Of a stretch of DNA of 64,000 nt, positions 20,401 through 30,180 are shown piece after piece. The first letter of the stretch is position 1; each line of letters begins with the position of its first letter. The stretch comes from Sphingobium trunci. GTDB taxonomy: Bacteria; Pseudomonadota; Alphaproteobacteria; Sphingomonadales; Sphingomonadaceae. Location: NCBI RefSeq assembly GCF_022664535.1, contig NZ_JAKUJY010000005.1:124001-188000 (forward strand), read 5' to 3'. The position numbers and the translations under genes were made by a program. Under the pieces are notes generated by a model. The model did not search any database and was not told where the DNA came from. It was given only the letters and a program-made list of their open reading frames with translations.

Positions 20401-20922
20401 TCAGGGCTGCGCCAGCCGCCCCTTGAGCGAATCAAGCCGGTCGTTCTGGCTGTCCACGATCGCCAGCGCCGATCCCCGCGCCGCGTCGATCACGTCTACG
20501 CCGCCACTGGCCTTGCCCTCCGACACCGCATTGCTGCGCTCGACATAGAGCATATCCAGGCTGGCGAGCGCCGAAACGCTGTCGTTCCGCGCCGACTCCA
20601 GCGCACTCAGTTCGGTCTGCGCCGCGACCCAGGCTTCGCTCGACACCGCCGATCCGGCTGCCGCCCTGGCCGCCTTGTCCGCCGATGGCCAGGCCTTGTC
20701 GAATGCCGCGCTGCCCGCCTGGGCCTGCGCCGTCAACCGGTCCACATTCCGGACCAGTTCCGGCTCCGGCGCGACCGGCGAGGGCGGCGGTGCCGCCTCG
20801 GCAACCGGCGCGTCCTCGATCGCGCGCTTGGCGAGCGACGGATAGCCCTGAAAGGTGCTGGCGCAGCCGGACAGGAACAGGGCCAGATAGGGAAGCAGCC
20901 GACGCGGGTTCATAGCTTGCAT
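20401..20922 (-). CDS. Hypothetical lipoprotein
   Basis: 173 residues with a signal peptide and lipobox LSGC, so probably membrane-anchored by a diacylglyceryl Cys. A Pro/Ala-rich linker follows, then an Ala-rich, helical, probably coiled-coil body with many Asp, Arg and Ser residues (LSALESARNDSVSALASLDM). A second ATG three codons in is possible. It is convergent with the carbonic-anhydrase-like gene. No known domain is recognised. Confidence 0.7.
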   Translation of the reverse strand: MQAMNPRRLLPYLALFLSGCASTFQGYPSLAKRAIEDAPVAEAAPPPSPVAPEPELVRNVDRLTAQAQAGSAAFDKAWPSADKAARAAAGSAVSSEAWVAAQTELSALESARNDSVSALASLDMLYVERSNAVSEGKASGGVDVIDAARGSALAIVDSQNDRLDSLKGRLAQP

Positions 20923-20950
20923 CTAGGATGAGCCGCGCCGGGAGGCAAGA

Positions 20951-21571
20951 TCAGCGCGGCAGCGCCGCCGCTTCGCGCGCCAGTGCTTCGATCTTCGCCG
21001 CATCGACCGGCCCCTTGGGCACGACCCAGCTGCCGCCGACGCATTTGATGAAGGGTTCGGCCAGCCATCCGGGCGCGCTTTCCGCCGTGATCCCGCCGGT
21101 CGGGCAGAAGCGCGCGGTATGAAGCGGCGCGGCCAGGGCCTTGAGCGCCGGAAGCCCGCCCGAAGTTTCCGCCGGGAAGAATTTGAAGTGGGACAGGCCC
21201 ATGTCCATGCCGCGCATGATGTCGCCCGCCGTCGCGGTGCCGGGCAGGAAGGGAATGCCCGCCGCGATCGCCGCCTTGCCCAGCGGCTCGGTCAGGCCGG
21301 GGCTGACGATGAAGCGCGCCCCCGCCTCCATCGCCGCATCGAGCTGCGCCGGATTGAGCACCGTCCCGGCGCCGACGACCGCGCCCTCGACCTTGGCCAT
21401 TTCCCGGATCACGTCCAGCGCCGCAGGCGTGCGCAGCGTCACCTCCAGCGCGGGAAGGCCGCCCTTCACCAGCGCCTGCGCGATCGGCAGCGCGTCCTCG
21501 ACCCGATCCACCACCAGCACCGGGATCACCGGCGCCAGTTCCATCACCTGTTCAACGCTCAACGCCATCAT
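20951..21571 (-). CDS. eda: 2-keto-3-deoxy-6-phosphogluconate aldolase
   Basis: 206 residues, the normal length. It cleaves KDPG to pyruvate and glyceraldehyde-3-phosphate, the last Entner-Doudoroff step. The Schiff-base Lys is in HFKFFPAE and the catalytic Glu in LEVTLRTPAAL; the phosphate loop is in CPTGGI. Its ATG overlaps the glk stop (ATGA), so the two are translationally coupled. Confidence 0.96.
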   Translation of the reverse strand: MMALSVEQVMELAPVIPVLVVDRVEDALPIAQALVKGGLPALEVTLRTPAALDVIREMAKVEGAVVGAGTVLNPAQLDAAMEAGARFIVSPGLTEPLGKAAIAAGIPFLPGTATAGDIMRGMDMGLSHFKFFPAETSGGLPALKALAAPLHTARFCPTGGITAESAPGWLAEPFIKCVGGSWVVPKGPVDAAKIEALAREAAALPR

Positions 21572-22545
21572 TTCTTCTCCCGAAAGGCCGCGGCGGCGCC
21601 GTACAGCCCGATTTCATCATGCAGGGCCAGGCGGATCGGCACCGATGCCATCAGGCTCTCGAACCGTCCCTTGGCGGTGAAGCGCTGATGGAAACCGCTC
21701 TGCGGCAGCCAATCGCGCATGCGCTGGGTCAGGCCGCCCGCCAGCACCACCGCATGCGGCCCCTGCGCCAGCGCCAGGTCGCCCGCGACCGAACCATAGG
21801 AGAGCGACAGCCGCTCCAGCGCCGCCCGCGCGAATTCGTCCGTGCCGTCGATGGCGGCCTGCCACAATTCGGCATCCTCCATCAGCACGACCCGGTCATG
21901 GCCGATGGTCGCCATCGCCTTGTAGATATTGTTGAGGCCCGGTCCCGACACGATCCGCTCGGTCGACACGCGCAGGAACTTGTCGCGCAGATAGGCGAGG
22001 ATCTTCTCCTCCAGCGGATCGAGCGGCGCGAAGTCCAGATGCCCGCCCTCGGTCGCGATCACATGCGGCTCGCCATCGTCGAAGGCGATCATCGCGACGC
22101 CCAGGCCAGTGCCCGGCCCAAGGATCGTCACCCCGCCGTCGCGCGGGAAGGGCCTGTCCTCCCCGAACAGCAGCGGCAGATTTTCCTGCGGCAGGCGGGC
22201 GACGGCATGGGCCACCGCCTCGAAATCATTGACCAGCCTCAGATTTTTGAGGCCCAGTTCCTCGTCCAGCGTGTCCGGGCGAACCGTCCAGCTGCTGTTG
22301 GTCAGCTTGATGACGTCGCGTCCGATGGCGGTGGCGAAGGCGATGGACGCCGATGTCGGCAGATCGCCATTGCCGTCCCTGGCCTCGTCCTGCGCAAAGG
22401 CTGCCCAGCAGGATTGCAGGCTGGGGTGGTCGGCGACCTTGTATTTCCGGACCTGGCCCAGTGTCGGCACGTTGCGCGCGTCCAGCCTGGCGCGCGCGAA
22501 ACGCGCATTGGTCCCGCCGATGTCGGCTGCAATGATTTCAGTCAT
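21568..22545 (-). CDS. glk: Glucokinase
   Basis: 325 residues of the ROK-independent bacterial Glk family (ASKHA fold). The N-terminal phosphate loop ADIGGTNARFA, the glucose-binding LVNDFEAVAHA and the adenosine motif LGPGTGLGVA are present. It phosphorylates glucose with ATP, feeding Zwf. The start is the ATG after GGAGAGAGAAG; an upstream ATG at 22605 lacks such a site. It is the third gene of zwf-edd-glk-eda. Confidence 0.94.
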   Translation of the reverse strand: MTEIIAADIGGTNARFARARLDARNVPTLGQVRKYKVADHPSLQSCWAAFAQDEARDGNGDLPTSASIAFATAIGRDVIKLTNSSWTVRPDTLDEELGLKNLRLVNDFEAVAHAVARLPQENLPLLFGEDRPFPRDGGVTILGPGTGLGVAMIAFDDGEPHVIATEGGHLDFAPLDPLEEKILAYLRDKFLRVSTERIVSGPGLNNIYKAMATIGHDRVVLMEDAELWQAAIDGTDEFARAALERLSLSYGSVAGDLALAQGPHAVVLAGGLTQRMRDWLPQSGFHQRFTAKGRFESLMASVPIRLALHDEIGLYGAAAAFREKK

Positions 22546-22608
22546 CTTCTCTCTCCGGCGGTCCGCGAGGGAGCCGCCACCATCCCGCCCGAACGAACGG
22601 ATCATCCT

Positions 22609-22672
22609 AGAGCGATTTCCAGCCGATGATCCAGAAATCGCGGTAAAACAAAGAAATAGAGTGGCTTACGCC
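22609..22672. repeat. Short dispersed intergenic element inside the ED operon
   Basis: Between edd and glk is a segment starting cctagagcgatttccagcc, with GATTTC and GAAATC as an inverted pair around the middle, then gcggtaaaacaaagaaatag. This pattern (tagagc, a palindromic core, an A-rich end) resembles small dispersed repeats of alphaproteobacteria. It may fold in the mRNA and tune expression of the second half of the operon. Copy number could not be tested here. Confidence 0.45.
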
Positions 22673-24514
22673 CTAGACTTCGGTTTCCATCGCGGCGAGG
22701 ACCGGCGAAGCGCCCGCCTCGGCCAGATCGCTATGATGGCGGAACAGCGCGAACAGCTCGCGGCCCGTATCATAGGGGGCAGGGGGCGGCGCCGGAATGT
22801 CCCGCGCGTCCCACTCCGCTGCGTCGACCAGCGCCGTGATCTCGCCCGTCTCCGCGCAGACGCGCACCGGATCGCCATCGCGCAGCTTGCCGATGGCGCC
22901 GCCGCCCAGCGCTTCGGGCGACAGGTGGATCGCCGCGGGCACCTTGCCCGAAGCGCCCGACATGCGCCCGTCCGTGACCAGCGCCACGCGGAAGCCGCGA
23001 TCCTGCAATACGCCCAGTGCCGGGGTCAGCTTGTGCAGTTCCGGCATGCCGTTCGCCTTCGGACCCTGGAAGCGCACCACGACCACGACATCGCGCTCCA
23101 GTTCGCCATCCTTGAAGGCGCGCAGCACATCGTCCTGATCGTGAAAGACCGCCGCCGGTGCCTCGATGGTCCAGCGCTCCCTGTCCACCGCGCTCACCTT
23201 CATGACGCAGCGGCCCAGATTGCCCGACAGCAGCTTCATGCCGCCATCCGGGCTGAACGGGTTGGACACCGGCCGCAGGATCGTCTCATCGCGCGATTCC
23301 GGCACATCCTTCCAGACCAGCGCCTCATTCTCCAGCACCGGTTCCTGCCCGTAAGCGGCCAGGCCCTGGCGCGCGACGGTCAGGATATCGCCGTGCAGCA
23401 GGCCGTTTTCCAGCAATTCCCGGATGACGTAGCTGATGCCGCCCGCCGCGTGGAAATTGTTCACGTCGCCCGAACCATTGGGATAGACCCGCGCCAGCAG
23501 CGGCACGACGTCGGAAATCTCGGCGAAATCGGTCCAGTCGATATGGATGCCCGCCGCCCGCGCCATGGCGGGCAGGTGGATCGCATGATTGGTCGACCCG
23601 CCGGTCGCCATCAGGCCGATGATCGCGTTGACGATCGCCTTTTCATCGACGCAGTGGCCCAGCGGGCGATAATCGTCATTATCCTGTCCATCCCTGGCCC
23701 AGCCGATGCGCGACAGCTGGTGCACCGCCGCCCGCGTCAGTTCCTGCCGCAGCTTGGTGCCCGGATGCACGAAGGAGGCGGCGGGCATGTGCAGCCCCAT
23801 CATCTCCATCATCATCTGGTTGCTGTTCGCCGTGCCGTAGAAGGTGCAGGTGCCCGCGCCATGATAGCTGGCGCTCTCGGACTCCAGCAATTCCTCCTTG
23901 CCGACCTTGCCCTCGGCATAGAGCTGGCGGATGCGCACCTTCTCCTTGTTGGCAAGGCCCGAGGGCATCGGGCCGGCAGGCACGAAGATGGTCGGCAGAT
24001 GCCCGAAACGCAGCGCGCCGATCAGCAGGCCCGGCACGATCTTGTCGCAGATGCCCAGCATCAGTGCGCCTTCGAACATGGCGTGGGAAAGGGCAATCGC
24101 CGTCGACAGGGCAATGGTGTCGCGGGAAAAGAGCGACAGCTCCATGCCTGCCTGACCCTGGGTCACGCCGTCGCACATCGCCGGAACGCCGCCCGCGACC
24201 TGCGCGGTGCAGCCGACTTCCCGCGCCGCCAGCTTGATCTGCTCGGGGTAGCGGCCATAGGGCTGATGCGCCGAAAGCATGTCGTTATAGGCCGTGACGA
24301 TGCCGAAGTTCATCGCCGCGCCGGTGCGGATGACAGCCTTGTCTTCGCCGCTCGCGGCAAAGCCGTGCGCCAGGTTCCCGCAGGAAAGCTGGTCGCGGTT
24401 GGTGCCCGCGTCCCGCCCGCGCTCGATCAGGTCCAGATATTTCCGGCGCGAAGCGGCGCTGCGCTTCACGATGCGGTCGGTGACCCTGGCGATCACCGGG
24501 TTGAGATCAGTCAT
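22673..24514 (-). CDS. edd: 6-phosphogluconate dehydratase
   Basis: 613 residues of the IlvD/Edd family. It dehydrates 6-phosphogluconate to KDPG using a 4Fe-4S cluster. Candidate cluster Cys residues are in [11 protein letters not shown] and [25 protein letters not shown] and [12 protein letters not shown] are family signatures. The ATG overlaps the end of zwf by eight bases; an in-frame ATG at 24547 lies deeper inside zwf and is less likely. Confidence 0.96.
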   Translation of the reverse strand: MTDLNPVIARVTDRIVKRSAASRRKYLDLIERGRDAGTNRDQLSCGNLAHGFAASGEDKAVIRTGAAMNFGIVTAYNDMLSAHQPYGRYPEQIKLAAREVGCTAQVAGGVPAMCDGVTQGQAGMELSLFSRDTIALSTAIALSHAMFEGALMLGICDKIVPGLLIGALRFGHLPTIFVPAGPMPSGLANKEKVRIRQLYAEGKVGKEELLESESASYHGAGTCTFYGTANSNQMMMEMMGLHMPAASFVHPGTKLRQELTRAAVHQLSRIGWARDGQDNDDYRPLGHCVDEKAIVNAIIGLMATGGSTNHAIHLPAMARAAGIHIDWTDFAEISDVVPLLARVYPNGSGDVNNFHAAGGISYVIRELLENGLLHGDILTVARQGLAAYGQEPVLENEALVWKDVPESRDETILRPVSNPFSPDGGMKLLSGNLGRCVMKVSAVDRERWTIEAPAAVFHDQDDVLRAFKDGELERDVVVVVRFQGPKANGMPELHKLTPALGVLQDRGFRVALVTDGRMSGASGKVPAAIHLSPEALGGGAIGKLRDGDPVRVCAETGEITALVDAAEWDARDIPAPPPAPYDTGRELFALFRHHSDLAEAGASPVLAAMETEV

Positions 24515-25967
24515 TCCAGCTGGCTCCGTCTCGTTCGATAAGGGCAATGGCTGAGGACGGTCCCCAGTTCCCGGAAGAATAGGGCGAAGGCTTCACGCCC
24601 GCCTCCTTCCACCCGTCGATGATCGAATCGATCCAGGTCCATTGGGCTTCCACCTCGTCGCGGCGCACGAACAGGGTCGCGTCCCCGGCGAGCAGGTCCA
24701 GGATCAGCCGCTCATAGGCGATGCGGCGGCGCTGCCCGGCAAAGGCGGCGGTCAGCGACACGTCCAGCGTCACCTCCTCCAGATGCACGTCGCGCTCCAG
24801 CCCCGGCCTTTTGCTCATGATGAGCAGGCGGATATATTCTTCCGGCTGCAGGCGGATGATGAGGGTGTTCGGCTCCAGCCCGGTTCCGCCGTTGCGTCCG
24901 AAAATGGAATGGCGCACCGGCTTGAACTGGATCAATATTTCCGACTGGCGCGTCGGCATGCGCTTGCCGGTGCGCAGGTAGAAGGGCACGCCCTGCCAGC
25001 GCCAATTGTCGATATAGGCCTTGAGCGCCACGAAGGTTTCGGTGTCGGACGGCTTGCCCAATTCGTCGGCATAGCCGGTGACGATCTGCCCGCCGACCGC
25101 GCCCGGCGTATATTGGCCGCGAACGCTGTGCGTCTTGACCGTTTCGGCGGTCATCGGGCGCAGCGAGCGCAGCGCCTTCACCTTCTCGTCGCGCACGGCG
25201 GTCGGGTCCATCCGCGCGGGCGGCTCCATGGCGATGATCGACAGGATCTGGAGGACGTGGTTCTGCACCATGTCGCGCAGCGCGCCGACGCCGTCATAAT
25301 AGGATACGCGGCCCTCCAGGCCCACGGTTTCGCCCACGGTGATCTGCACATGGTCGATCGCGGTCGCGTTCCACAGCGGTTCGAACATCACATTGCCGAA
25401 GCGCAGGGCGAGCAGGTTCTGGACGGTTTCCTTGCCCAGATAATGGTCGACGCGGAAAATCTGGTCCTCGGCGAACAGCGCGCCGATGCCGTCATTGACC
25501 TCCTTCGACGACGCCAGGTCCTTGCCGATCGGCTTTTCCATCGCGATCCGGGTCCTAGGCGTGATGAGGCCCGCCTCCGCCAGCCCCTGCGCGGTCGGCG
25601 CGAACAGGGACGGGGGCGTCGAAAGATAGACCGACACGCCCTTGTCGACCCGGCCGTCCATCCGGTCGGCGAGCGCCCTGAACTGGTCGGCATCGCCCGC
25701 CTGCACCGCCTGATAGACGATCAGGTCGCACAGCTTGCCCGCCGTCTCCGCATCATAGCGGTCGGTGGCCAGGAATTTCTGCAGCGCCTTGTCGATGTCG
25801 GCGCGGAACGCTTCGTCGGTGAACTCCGACCGGCCCGACGCGACGATCAGGAAATCGTCCGGCAGCAGGCCGTCGGCCAGCAGATTGTAGAGCGAGGGAA
25901 AGATCATCCTGTGCGCCAGGTCGCCGGTGGCGCCGAACAGCAGGAAGGTGGCAGACGGTTCGGTCAA
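24507..25967 (-). CDS. zwf: Glucose-6-phosphate 1-dehydrogenase
   Basis: 486 residues. It oxidises glucose-6-phosphate to the 6-phosphogluconolactone. The coenzyme fold starts with [12 protein letters not shown], the substrate motif is RVDHYLGKE with its catalytic His, and [10 protein letters not shown] is conserved. The start codon is TTG, preceded by AGGGA at a good distance; no ATG or GTG upstream suits the fold. It is the first gene of the ED operon; its promoter should lie between 25968 and 26170, where I see no clear box. Confidence 0.95.
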   Translation of the reverse strand: MTEPSATFLLFGATGDLAHRMIFPSLYNLLADGLLPDDFLIVASGRSEFTDEAFRADIDKALQKFLATDRYDAETAGKLCDLIVYQAVQAGDADQFRALADRMDGRVDKGVSVYLSTPPSLFAPTAQGLAEAGLITPRTRIAMEKPIGKDLASSKEVNDGIGALFAEDQIFRVDHYLGKETVQNLLALRFGNVMFEPLWNATAIDHVQITVGETVGLEGRVSYYDGVGALRDMVQNHVLQILSIIAMEPPARMDPTAVRDEKVKALRSLRPMTAETVKTHSVRGQYTPGAVGGQIVTGYADELGKPSDTETFVALKAYIDNWRWQGVPFYLRTGKRMPTRQSEILIQFKPVRHSIFGRNGGTGLEPNTLIIRLQPEEYIRLLIMSKRPGLERDVHLEEVTLDVSLTAAFAGQRRRIAYERLILDLLAGDATLFVRRDEVEAQWTWIDSIIDGWKEAGVKPSPYSSGNWGPSSAIALIERDGASWND

Positions 25968-26170
25968 AGGTTGTCCCTTTTCCGTTAAAGTTTCCAGGTC
26001 TGCACGATGCCGCCCTTATACGCTGCGGCCTTCGTTACGCAAGCAGGCTATCGCTACAATATTTATCTCGCAACCGCGAGAAGAGAAGTCTGTGGATTTT
26101 TGGCTGGACGCTGGGCTTTGATTTTGCCATTTGCGCCTCAGCCCGGCAGTGAAGCTGCTGTATCGGGCAT

Positions 26171-26255
26171 GCGGGCGTGGTGAAACTGGTAGACGCGCCG
26201 GACTCAAAATCCGGTTCCGAAAGGAGTGTCGGTTCGATTCCGACCGCCCGCACCA
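26171..26255 (+). tRNA. tRNA-Leu (anticodon CAA)
   Basis: An 85-base class II tRNA with encoded CCA. Acceptor GCGGGCG pairs with CGCCCGC. The anticodon stem CCGGA/TCCGG holds the loop CTCAAAA (anticodon CAA, reading UUG). A long variable arm and the T-arm GTCGGTTCGATTCCGAC follow. No integrase or direct repeat of its 3' end is seen nearby, so it does not appear to be used as an attachment site here. Confidence 0.97.
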
Positions 26256-26336
26256 TCTTCTTGGCTCCACACATCATGTTGCGTCGGATCTGACGCGGGC
26301 CACATGCCCGCCCCTTTGCGCACCCTGCTCCCGAAA

Positions 26337-26366
26337 GCAAAAGACCCGGCAACCGAAGCTGCCGGG
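26337..26366 (-). terminator. Rho-independent terminator after the aminotransferase gene
   Basis: CCCGGCA and TGCCGGG pair around an eight-base loop at 26345-26366. On the minus strand the stem is followed by TCTTTTGC. It lies about 110 bases beyond the aminotransferase stop and could also stop tRNA read-through from the other side, where the T-tract is poorer. Confidence 0.6.
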
Positions 26367-26472
26367 CCAGGAAAAGCTTTCACTTTTTGGGTAAAAGCTT
26401 CGGGTCGCGGCGCCGCCATTAACCTTAAATCGTTACGATACCAGAAAAATCTTCCATTCTATCCAAAATGGA

Positions 26473-27618
26473 TCATTTCTTTCCGGCCCCGGCCTTCGCC
26501 CCGAACCAGGGGATCATCCGCGCGATCGCGTCCTCCACCCGGTCGGTCGATACGGCAAAGCTGAAGCGGATATGCCGGTGCCCGTCCACCGGATCGAAAT
26601 CGATCCCCGGCGCCGTCGCCACCCCCGTGTCGCGCAGCAGTTGCTGGCAGAAGGCCAGGCTGTCCTCCGTCAGATGCCCGACATCGGCGTAGATGTAGAA
26701 GGCCCCGTCCGGCGGCGCGATCTCCTTCAGCCCCAGCGCGGGCAGCGCCGCCAGCAGCAACTCCCGGTTCCGGCGGTAGGTCGCGACATGCCCCTCCAGC
26801 TCGTCGATGCAGTCAAACGCCTTCAGTCCCGCATGCTGTGCCAGCGAGGGCGGCGTCAGGAAGAGGTTCCCCATCCGCGCCCGCGCCGCGTCGATCAGGT
26901 CGGGCGGAAACACCACCCACCCCAGCCGCCATCCCGCCATGGAAAAATATTTGGAAAAGCTGTTCACGACGATCGCGTCCGGCGCGAATTCCAGCATGGA
27001 CCGCGCCGCCTCGCCATAGCTCAGGCCATGATAGATCTCGTCCGACACGATCCGGATGCCCCGCGCCCGGCAGACTCCGGCGATTCGCGCCATCTCGTCC
27101 GCCGGAATGATGGTCCCCGTCGGATTGGCCGGGCTGGCGATGATCGCTCCGTCCGGCGCCGGCTCCAGCGCCTCCAGCGCGCCCGCGCCGATCTGATAGC
27201 GCTCCGCCGGCCCGCAATCGACCTCCACCGGCTCCAGATACAGCGCCTTCAGCGTATTGCGATAGGCCACATAGCCCGGCCGCGCCGTCGCCACCCTGGC
27301 CCCCGGCGCGAACAGGCTGATCAGCGCCAGCACCAGCCCCGGCGAAGCCCCGCAGGTCAGCAGGATCTGCTCCGCCTCGACCGAAACGCCATAACGCTCC
27401 CGATAATGCAGCGCGATCCGCTCCTTCAGCGCCGGGCTTTCCCAATAGCCCATCGGGTCGCGGTCCAGCACCGCATGCGCCTCGGCAATGGCGGCGGACG
27501 GCGCGCCGGTCGAAGGCTGCCCGAATTCCATGTGCAGGATGGAGCGCCCCTCGGCCTCCAGCCTGTGGGCTTCCCGGCTGATGGCGATGGCGTGGAACGG
27601 ATCGATCGGAGCAATCAT
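26473..27618 (-). CDS. Class I/II PLP-dependent aminotransferase
   Basis: 381 residues, fold type I. The PLP Lys is in NSFSKYFSMAGWRLGW; ASPANPTG binds the cofactor, SDEIYHGL contains the Asp and Tyr that contact the PLP ring and O3', and the substrate-carboxylate Arg is in HIRFSFA. It moves an amino group between an amino acid and a 2-oxo acid; the substrate cannot be fixed from sequence. Single gene with its own terminator, divergent from a small membrane protein gene. Confidence 0.85.
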   Translation of the reverse strand: MIAPIDPFHAIAISREAHRLEAEGRSILHMEFGQPSTGAPSAAIAEAHAVLDRDPMGYWESPALKERIALHYRERYGVSVEAEQILLTCGASPGLVLALISLFAPGARVATARPGYVAYRNTLKALYLEPVEVDCGPAERYQIGAGALEALEPAPDGAIIASPANPTGTIIPADEMARIAGVCRARGIRIVSDEIYHGLSYGEAARSMLEFAPDAIVVNSFSKYFSMAGWRLGWVVFPPDLIDAARARMGNLFLTPPSLAQHAGLKAFDCIDELEGHVATYRRNRELLLAALPALGLKEIAPPDGAFYIYADVGHLTEDSLAFCQQLLRDTGVATAPGIDFDPVDGHRHIRFSFAVSTDRVEDAIARMIPWFGAKAGAGKK

Positions 27619-27675
27619 GCCGCCTGCCTAACCGCCCGGCGCAACCATGTCCAATGTGCCGCGTTTCCCGCCGCG

Positions 27676-27939
27676 ATGAACGAAACGATCCTCGACGCCC
27701 TGCAATATTATGGCGCCGCCGCCGCCACATTCGCCGCCCTCGTCGTATCGCTCAATCTGGGCCGCCGCATCACCGGCTGGGCCTTCGTCCTGTTCGTGAC
27801 CTCTTCGATCGCGCTGATCCTCTGGGGTTTTCTCGCAAAGGACAGCGAAGGCATCGGTTTCCAGAATATCGCGCTGCTCGTCATCAACGCCATCGGCGTC
27901 TGGCGCTACCTGATCTCGAAGCACAAGCCGCGCGACTGA
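27676..27939 (+). CDS. Small membrane protein of unknown function
   Basis: 87 residues with three hydrophobic stretches (about residues 11-27, 33-52 and 62-77) and a basic C-terminus (SKHKPRD). The layout resembles a half-transporter or small integral membrane protein, but I do not recognise a family. It is convergent with pgl, leaving only three bases between the stops. Confidence 0.65.
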   Translation: MNETILDALQYYGAAAATFAALVVSLNLGRRITGWAFVLFVTSSIALILWGFLAKDSEGIGFQNIALLVINAIGVWRYLISKHKPRD

Positions 27940-27942
27940 GCC

Positions 27943-28632
27943 TCACTCGGAAATCCACACCTCCACCGACACGTCATGCTGGCACAGCGCCACCCGGACC
28001 GGCAGTTCCTCGACCGGCCCGCCGGCCAGCGCCCTGTCATAGACCGCCTTCTTCGCCGCCCCGCCGATCTGCAGGAAGATATGGCGGCTGCTCAAAATCG
28101 CCTTCGCGCTCAGCGACATGCGCTGGTGCGGCGCGGCGGGCGGCGTCACCGCCAGGGTCAGCGCGGAGGTGGACAGCCCTTCCGCCAGTTCCTTCGCCTC
28201 CGGGAACAGCGAGGCGGTATGCCCATCCTCGCCCATGCCCAGCAGCACGATATCCAGCGGCCAGGGCAGCGCCGCAAAGGCCGCCTCGCACGCGGCCTGC
28301 CCGGCATAGGCGTCCGCCGCGTCATTCTTCATCGGCACGAATCGCGCCCCGGCCGCTGCACCCTGCAACAGCGTCTCGCGGATCAGCCGTTCATTGCTGT
28401 CGGCATGGCCGGGCGCCACCCAGCGCTCATCGACCAGCGTGACGATCACCTTGTCCCAATCGATCGCCGCGCCCGACAGCGCCTCCAGCACCGGCCGGGG
28501 CGATCGCCCGCCCGACAGCGCGATCGTCGCAACGCCGCGCGCGGCGATCGCCTCGCCCAGGATCGCGGCGATCCGCCGCGCCATTTCCGCCGCCGCCAGC
28601 GCGCCGTCGAGGAACAGATGTTCTAAAGGCAT
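27943..28632 (-). CDS. pgl: 6-phosphogluconolactonase
   Basis: 229 residues of the DevB/SOL family. It hydrolyses 6-phosphogluconolactone, the step between Zwf and Edd, so it completes the pathway although it lies 2 kb from the zwf operon. Motifs: ALSGGRSPRPVLEAL near the N-terminus, VDERWV and LLGMGEDGHTASLFP. The ATG at 28632 is used; a TTG three codons upstream overlaps the preceding stop and is an alternative. Confidence 0.93.
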   Translation of the reverse strand: MPLEHLFLDGALAAAEMARRIAAILGEAIAARGVATIALSGGRSPRPVLEALSGAAIDWDKVIVTLVDERWVAPGHADSNERLIRETLLQGAAAGARFVPMKNDAADAYAGQAACEAAFAALPWPLDIVLLGMGEDGHTASLFPEAKELAEGLSTSALTLAVTPPAAPHQRMSLSAKAILSSRHIFLQIGGAAKKAVYDRALAGGPVEELPVRVALCQHDVSVEVWISE

Positions 28633-28637
28633 GATCG

Positions 28638-29111
28638 TCAATTCTCTTCAGGAAGGGTGCAGATATCGATCCACTGCGCGGCGGTCAGCTCCGCCAGCCG
28701 CGCCGGTGTCAGTTCCACGGACGTCGTCCGCGATCCCGCCGCCGGAAACACGGTGTCGAAGGCCTGCAGGCCGATGTCGCAATAGACGGGCAGGGGAGAG
28801 GCCAGGCCGAAGGGGCACACGCCCCCCACCGGATGCCCGGTCAGGCCTTCCACCTCGTCCAGCCCCAGCATGCGCGGCTTGGCGCCCAGCGCCGCCTTGG
28901 CCTTGCCATTGTTGAGCCGGGCATCGCCCCGCGCGACCACCAGCGCCACCGCGTCCCCGACCCGCAGGGACAGCGTCTTGGCGATCCGCGCCGGAACCAC
29001 GCCCAGCGCCTGCGCGGCTTCATGGACGGTGGCGGTGCTCACCCCCTGATCGATGATCGCGACATCGGGCGCATGGGCGGAGAAAAAGGCCCGGACCGAC
29101 TCCTCGCTCAC
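28638..29111 (-). CDS. YbaK/EbsC-type aminoacyl-tRNA deacylase
   Basis: 157 residues of the YbaK/ProX editing-domain superfamily, which hydrolyses mischarged tRNA (commonly Cys- or Ala-tRNAPro). Family features include the Lys in RIAKTLSLRV and the GGVCPFGLASPLPVY loop. The GTG start overlaps the galE stop (GTGA). The exact tRNA substrate is not determined by sequence alone. Confidence 0.85.
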   Translation of the reverse strand: MSEESVRAFFSAHAPDVAIIDQGVSTATVHEAAQALGVVPARIAKTLSLRVGDAVALVVARGDARLNNGKAKAALGAKPRMLGLDEVEGLTGHPVGGVCPFGLASPLPVYCDIGLQAFDTVFPAAGSRTTSVELTPARLAELTAAQWIDICTLPEEN

Positions 29112-30112
29112 TGCCCCCGAATGTCCGTCAGCTTGCGTTCCCAGGCGAGGGCATGGGTGACGATCTGGTCGAGATCGGCATAGCGCGGCGTCCAGGGAAA
29201 CTCGCCCATGATCGCCCGATTATCGGAAATGAGCGAATCCGGATCGCCCGCGCGCCGCCCCTCCAGCCGCCGGTCGATCTTCAGGTTCGTCACCCGGTCC
29301 ACCGCGTCCAGCACCTCCAGCACGGAAAAACCGCGCCCATAGCCGCAATTGAGCAGGTAATTCTGCTCCGGTTTCGCCATCAGCGCCTCCAGCGCCAGCA
29401 CATGCGCCGCCGCCAGGTCGCTGACATGGATATAGTCGCGCACGCCCGTCCCGTCGGGCGTGTCGAAGTCGGTGCCGAACACCGACACATGGCTCCGCTT
29501 GCCCAGCGCCGCTTCCACCGCGACCTTGATGAGGTGGGTCGCGCCCGCCGTCGATTGCCCGGTGCGCCCGGCCGGATCGGCCCCCGCCACGTTGAAATAG
29601 CGCAGCGCGCAGAAATTCATCGGATGCGCCGCGCTGACGTCGCGCAGCATATACTCCGTCATCAGCTTCGACATGCCATAGGGGTTGATCGGCCGCTGCG
29701 GCGTGGTTTCCCTGACCGGGCTTTCCTCCGGAATGCCGTAGGTCGCGGCGGTCGAGGAAAAGATGAAATGCGGCACGCCCACGGTCACGACGCTTTCGAT
29801 CAGGTCGCGGGTCTTGGCGCTGTTGTTATGATAATATTTGAGCGGATTTTCGACCGATTCCGGCACCACCACCGATCCGGCGAAATGCATCACCGCCTTC
29901 ACTTCATGGTCGCGCAGCGCCTTCTGCACCAGCGGCTGGTCCGAGATATCGCCCTCGACGAAGGCGACGTCCTCCGGCACCGCCCAACGGAAACCGGTGA
30001 CCAGATTGTCGATCACCACCACGCCATAGCCCGCGTCGCGCAGCGCCAGAACCGCATGGCTGCCAATATAGCCAGCCCCGCCCGTGACCAGAACCGTCGG
30101 TTTTGCGCTCAT
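29108..30112 (-). CDS. galE: UDP-glucose 4-epimerase
   Basis: 334 residues of the extended SDR family. It interconverts UDP-glucose and UDP-galactose, supplying sugars for exopolysaccharide and LPS. The NAD motif is VTGGAGYIGSH; the catalytic Ser and Tyr-Lys are in FSSTAATYG and NPYGMSK. A strong hairpin ends only about eight bases before the ATG, so no Shine-Dalgarno site outside it is evident. The gene is coupled to the downstream YbaK gene. Confidence 0.95.
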   Translation of the reverse strand: MSAKPTVLVTGGAGYIGSHAVLALRDAGYGVVVIDNLVTGFRWAVPEDVAFVEGDISDQPLVQKALRDHEVKAVMHFAGSVVVPESVENPLKYYHNNSAKTRDLIESVVTVGVPHFIFSSTAATYGIPEESPVRETTPQRPINPYGMSKLMTEYMLRDVSAAHPMNFCALRYFNVAGADPAGRTGQSTAGATHLIKVAVEAALGKRSHVSVFGTDFDTPDGTGVRDYIHVSDLAAAHVLALEALMAKPEQNYLLNCGYGRGFSVLEVLDAVDRVTNLKIDRRLEGRRAGDPDSLISDNRAIMGEFPWTPRYADLDQIVTHALAWERKLTDIRGQ

Positions 30113-30150
30113 AAAGAAGAAGGTCTCCCCGGAGATGTCCGGGAAGACCT
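30113..30150 (-). terminator. Hairpin between fadJ and galE
   Basis: Stems at 30121-30133 and 30138-30150 (AGGTCTTCCCGGA on the minus strand, one mismatch) close a four-base loop. On the minus strand the hairpin is followed by TCTTCTTT and at once by the galE ATG. It fits termination of the upstream fatty-acid operon, while also occupying the galE leader. Confidence 0.7.
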
Positions 30151-30180
30151 AAACCACTCACGCGGCGATTTACACCCCAA

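Noticed and set aside
26171..26255. tRNA-Leu as an integration site of a mobile element
   Set aside because: No integrase, no duplicate of the tRNA end and no composition change next to it.
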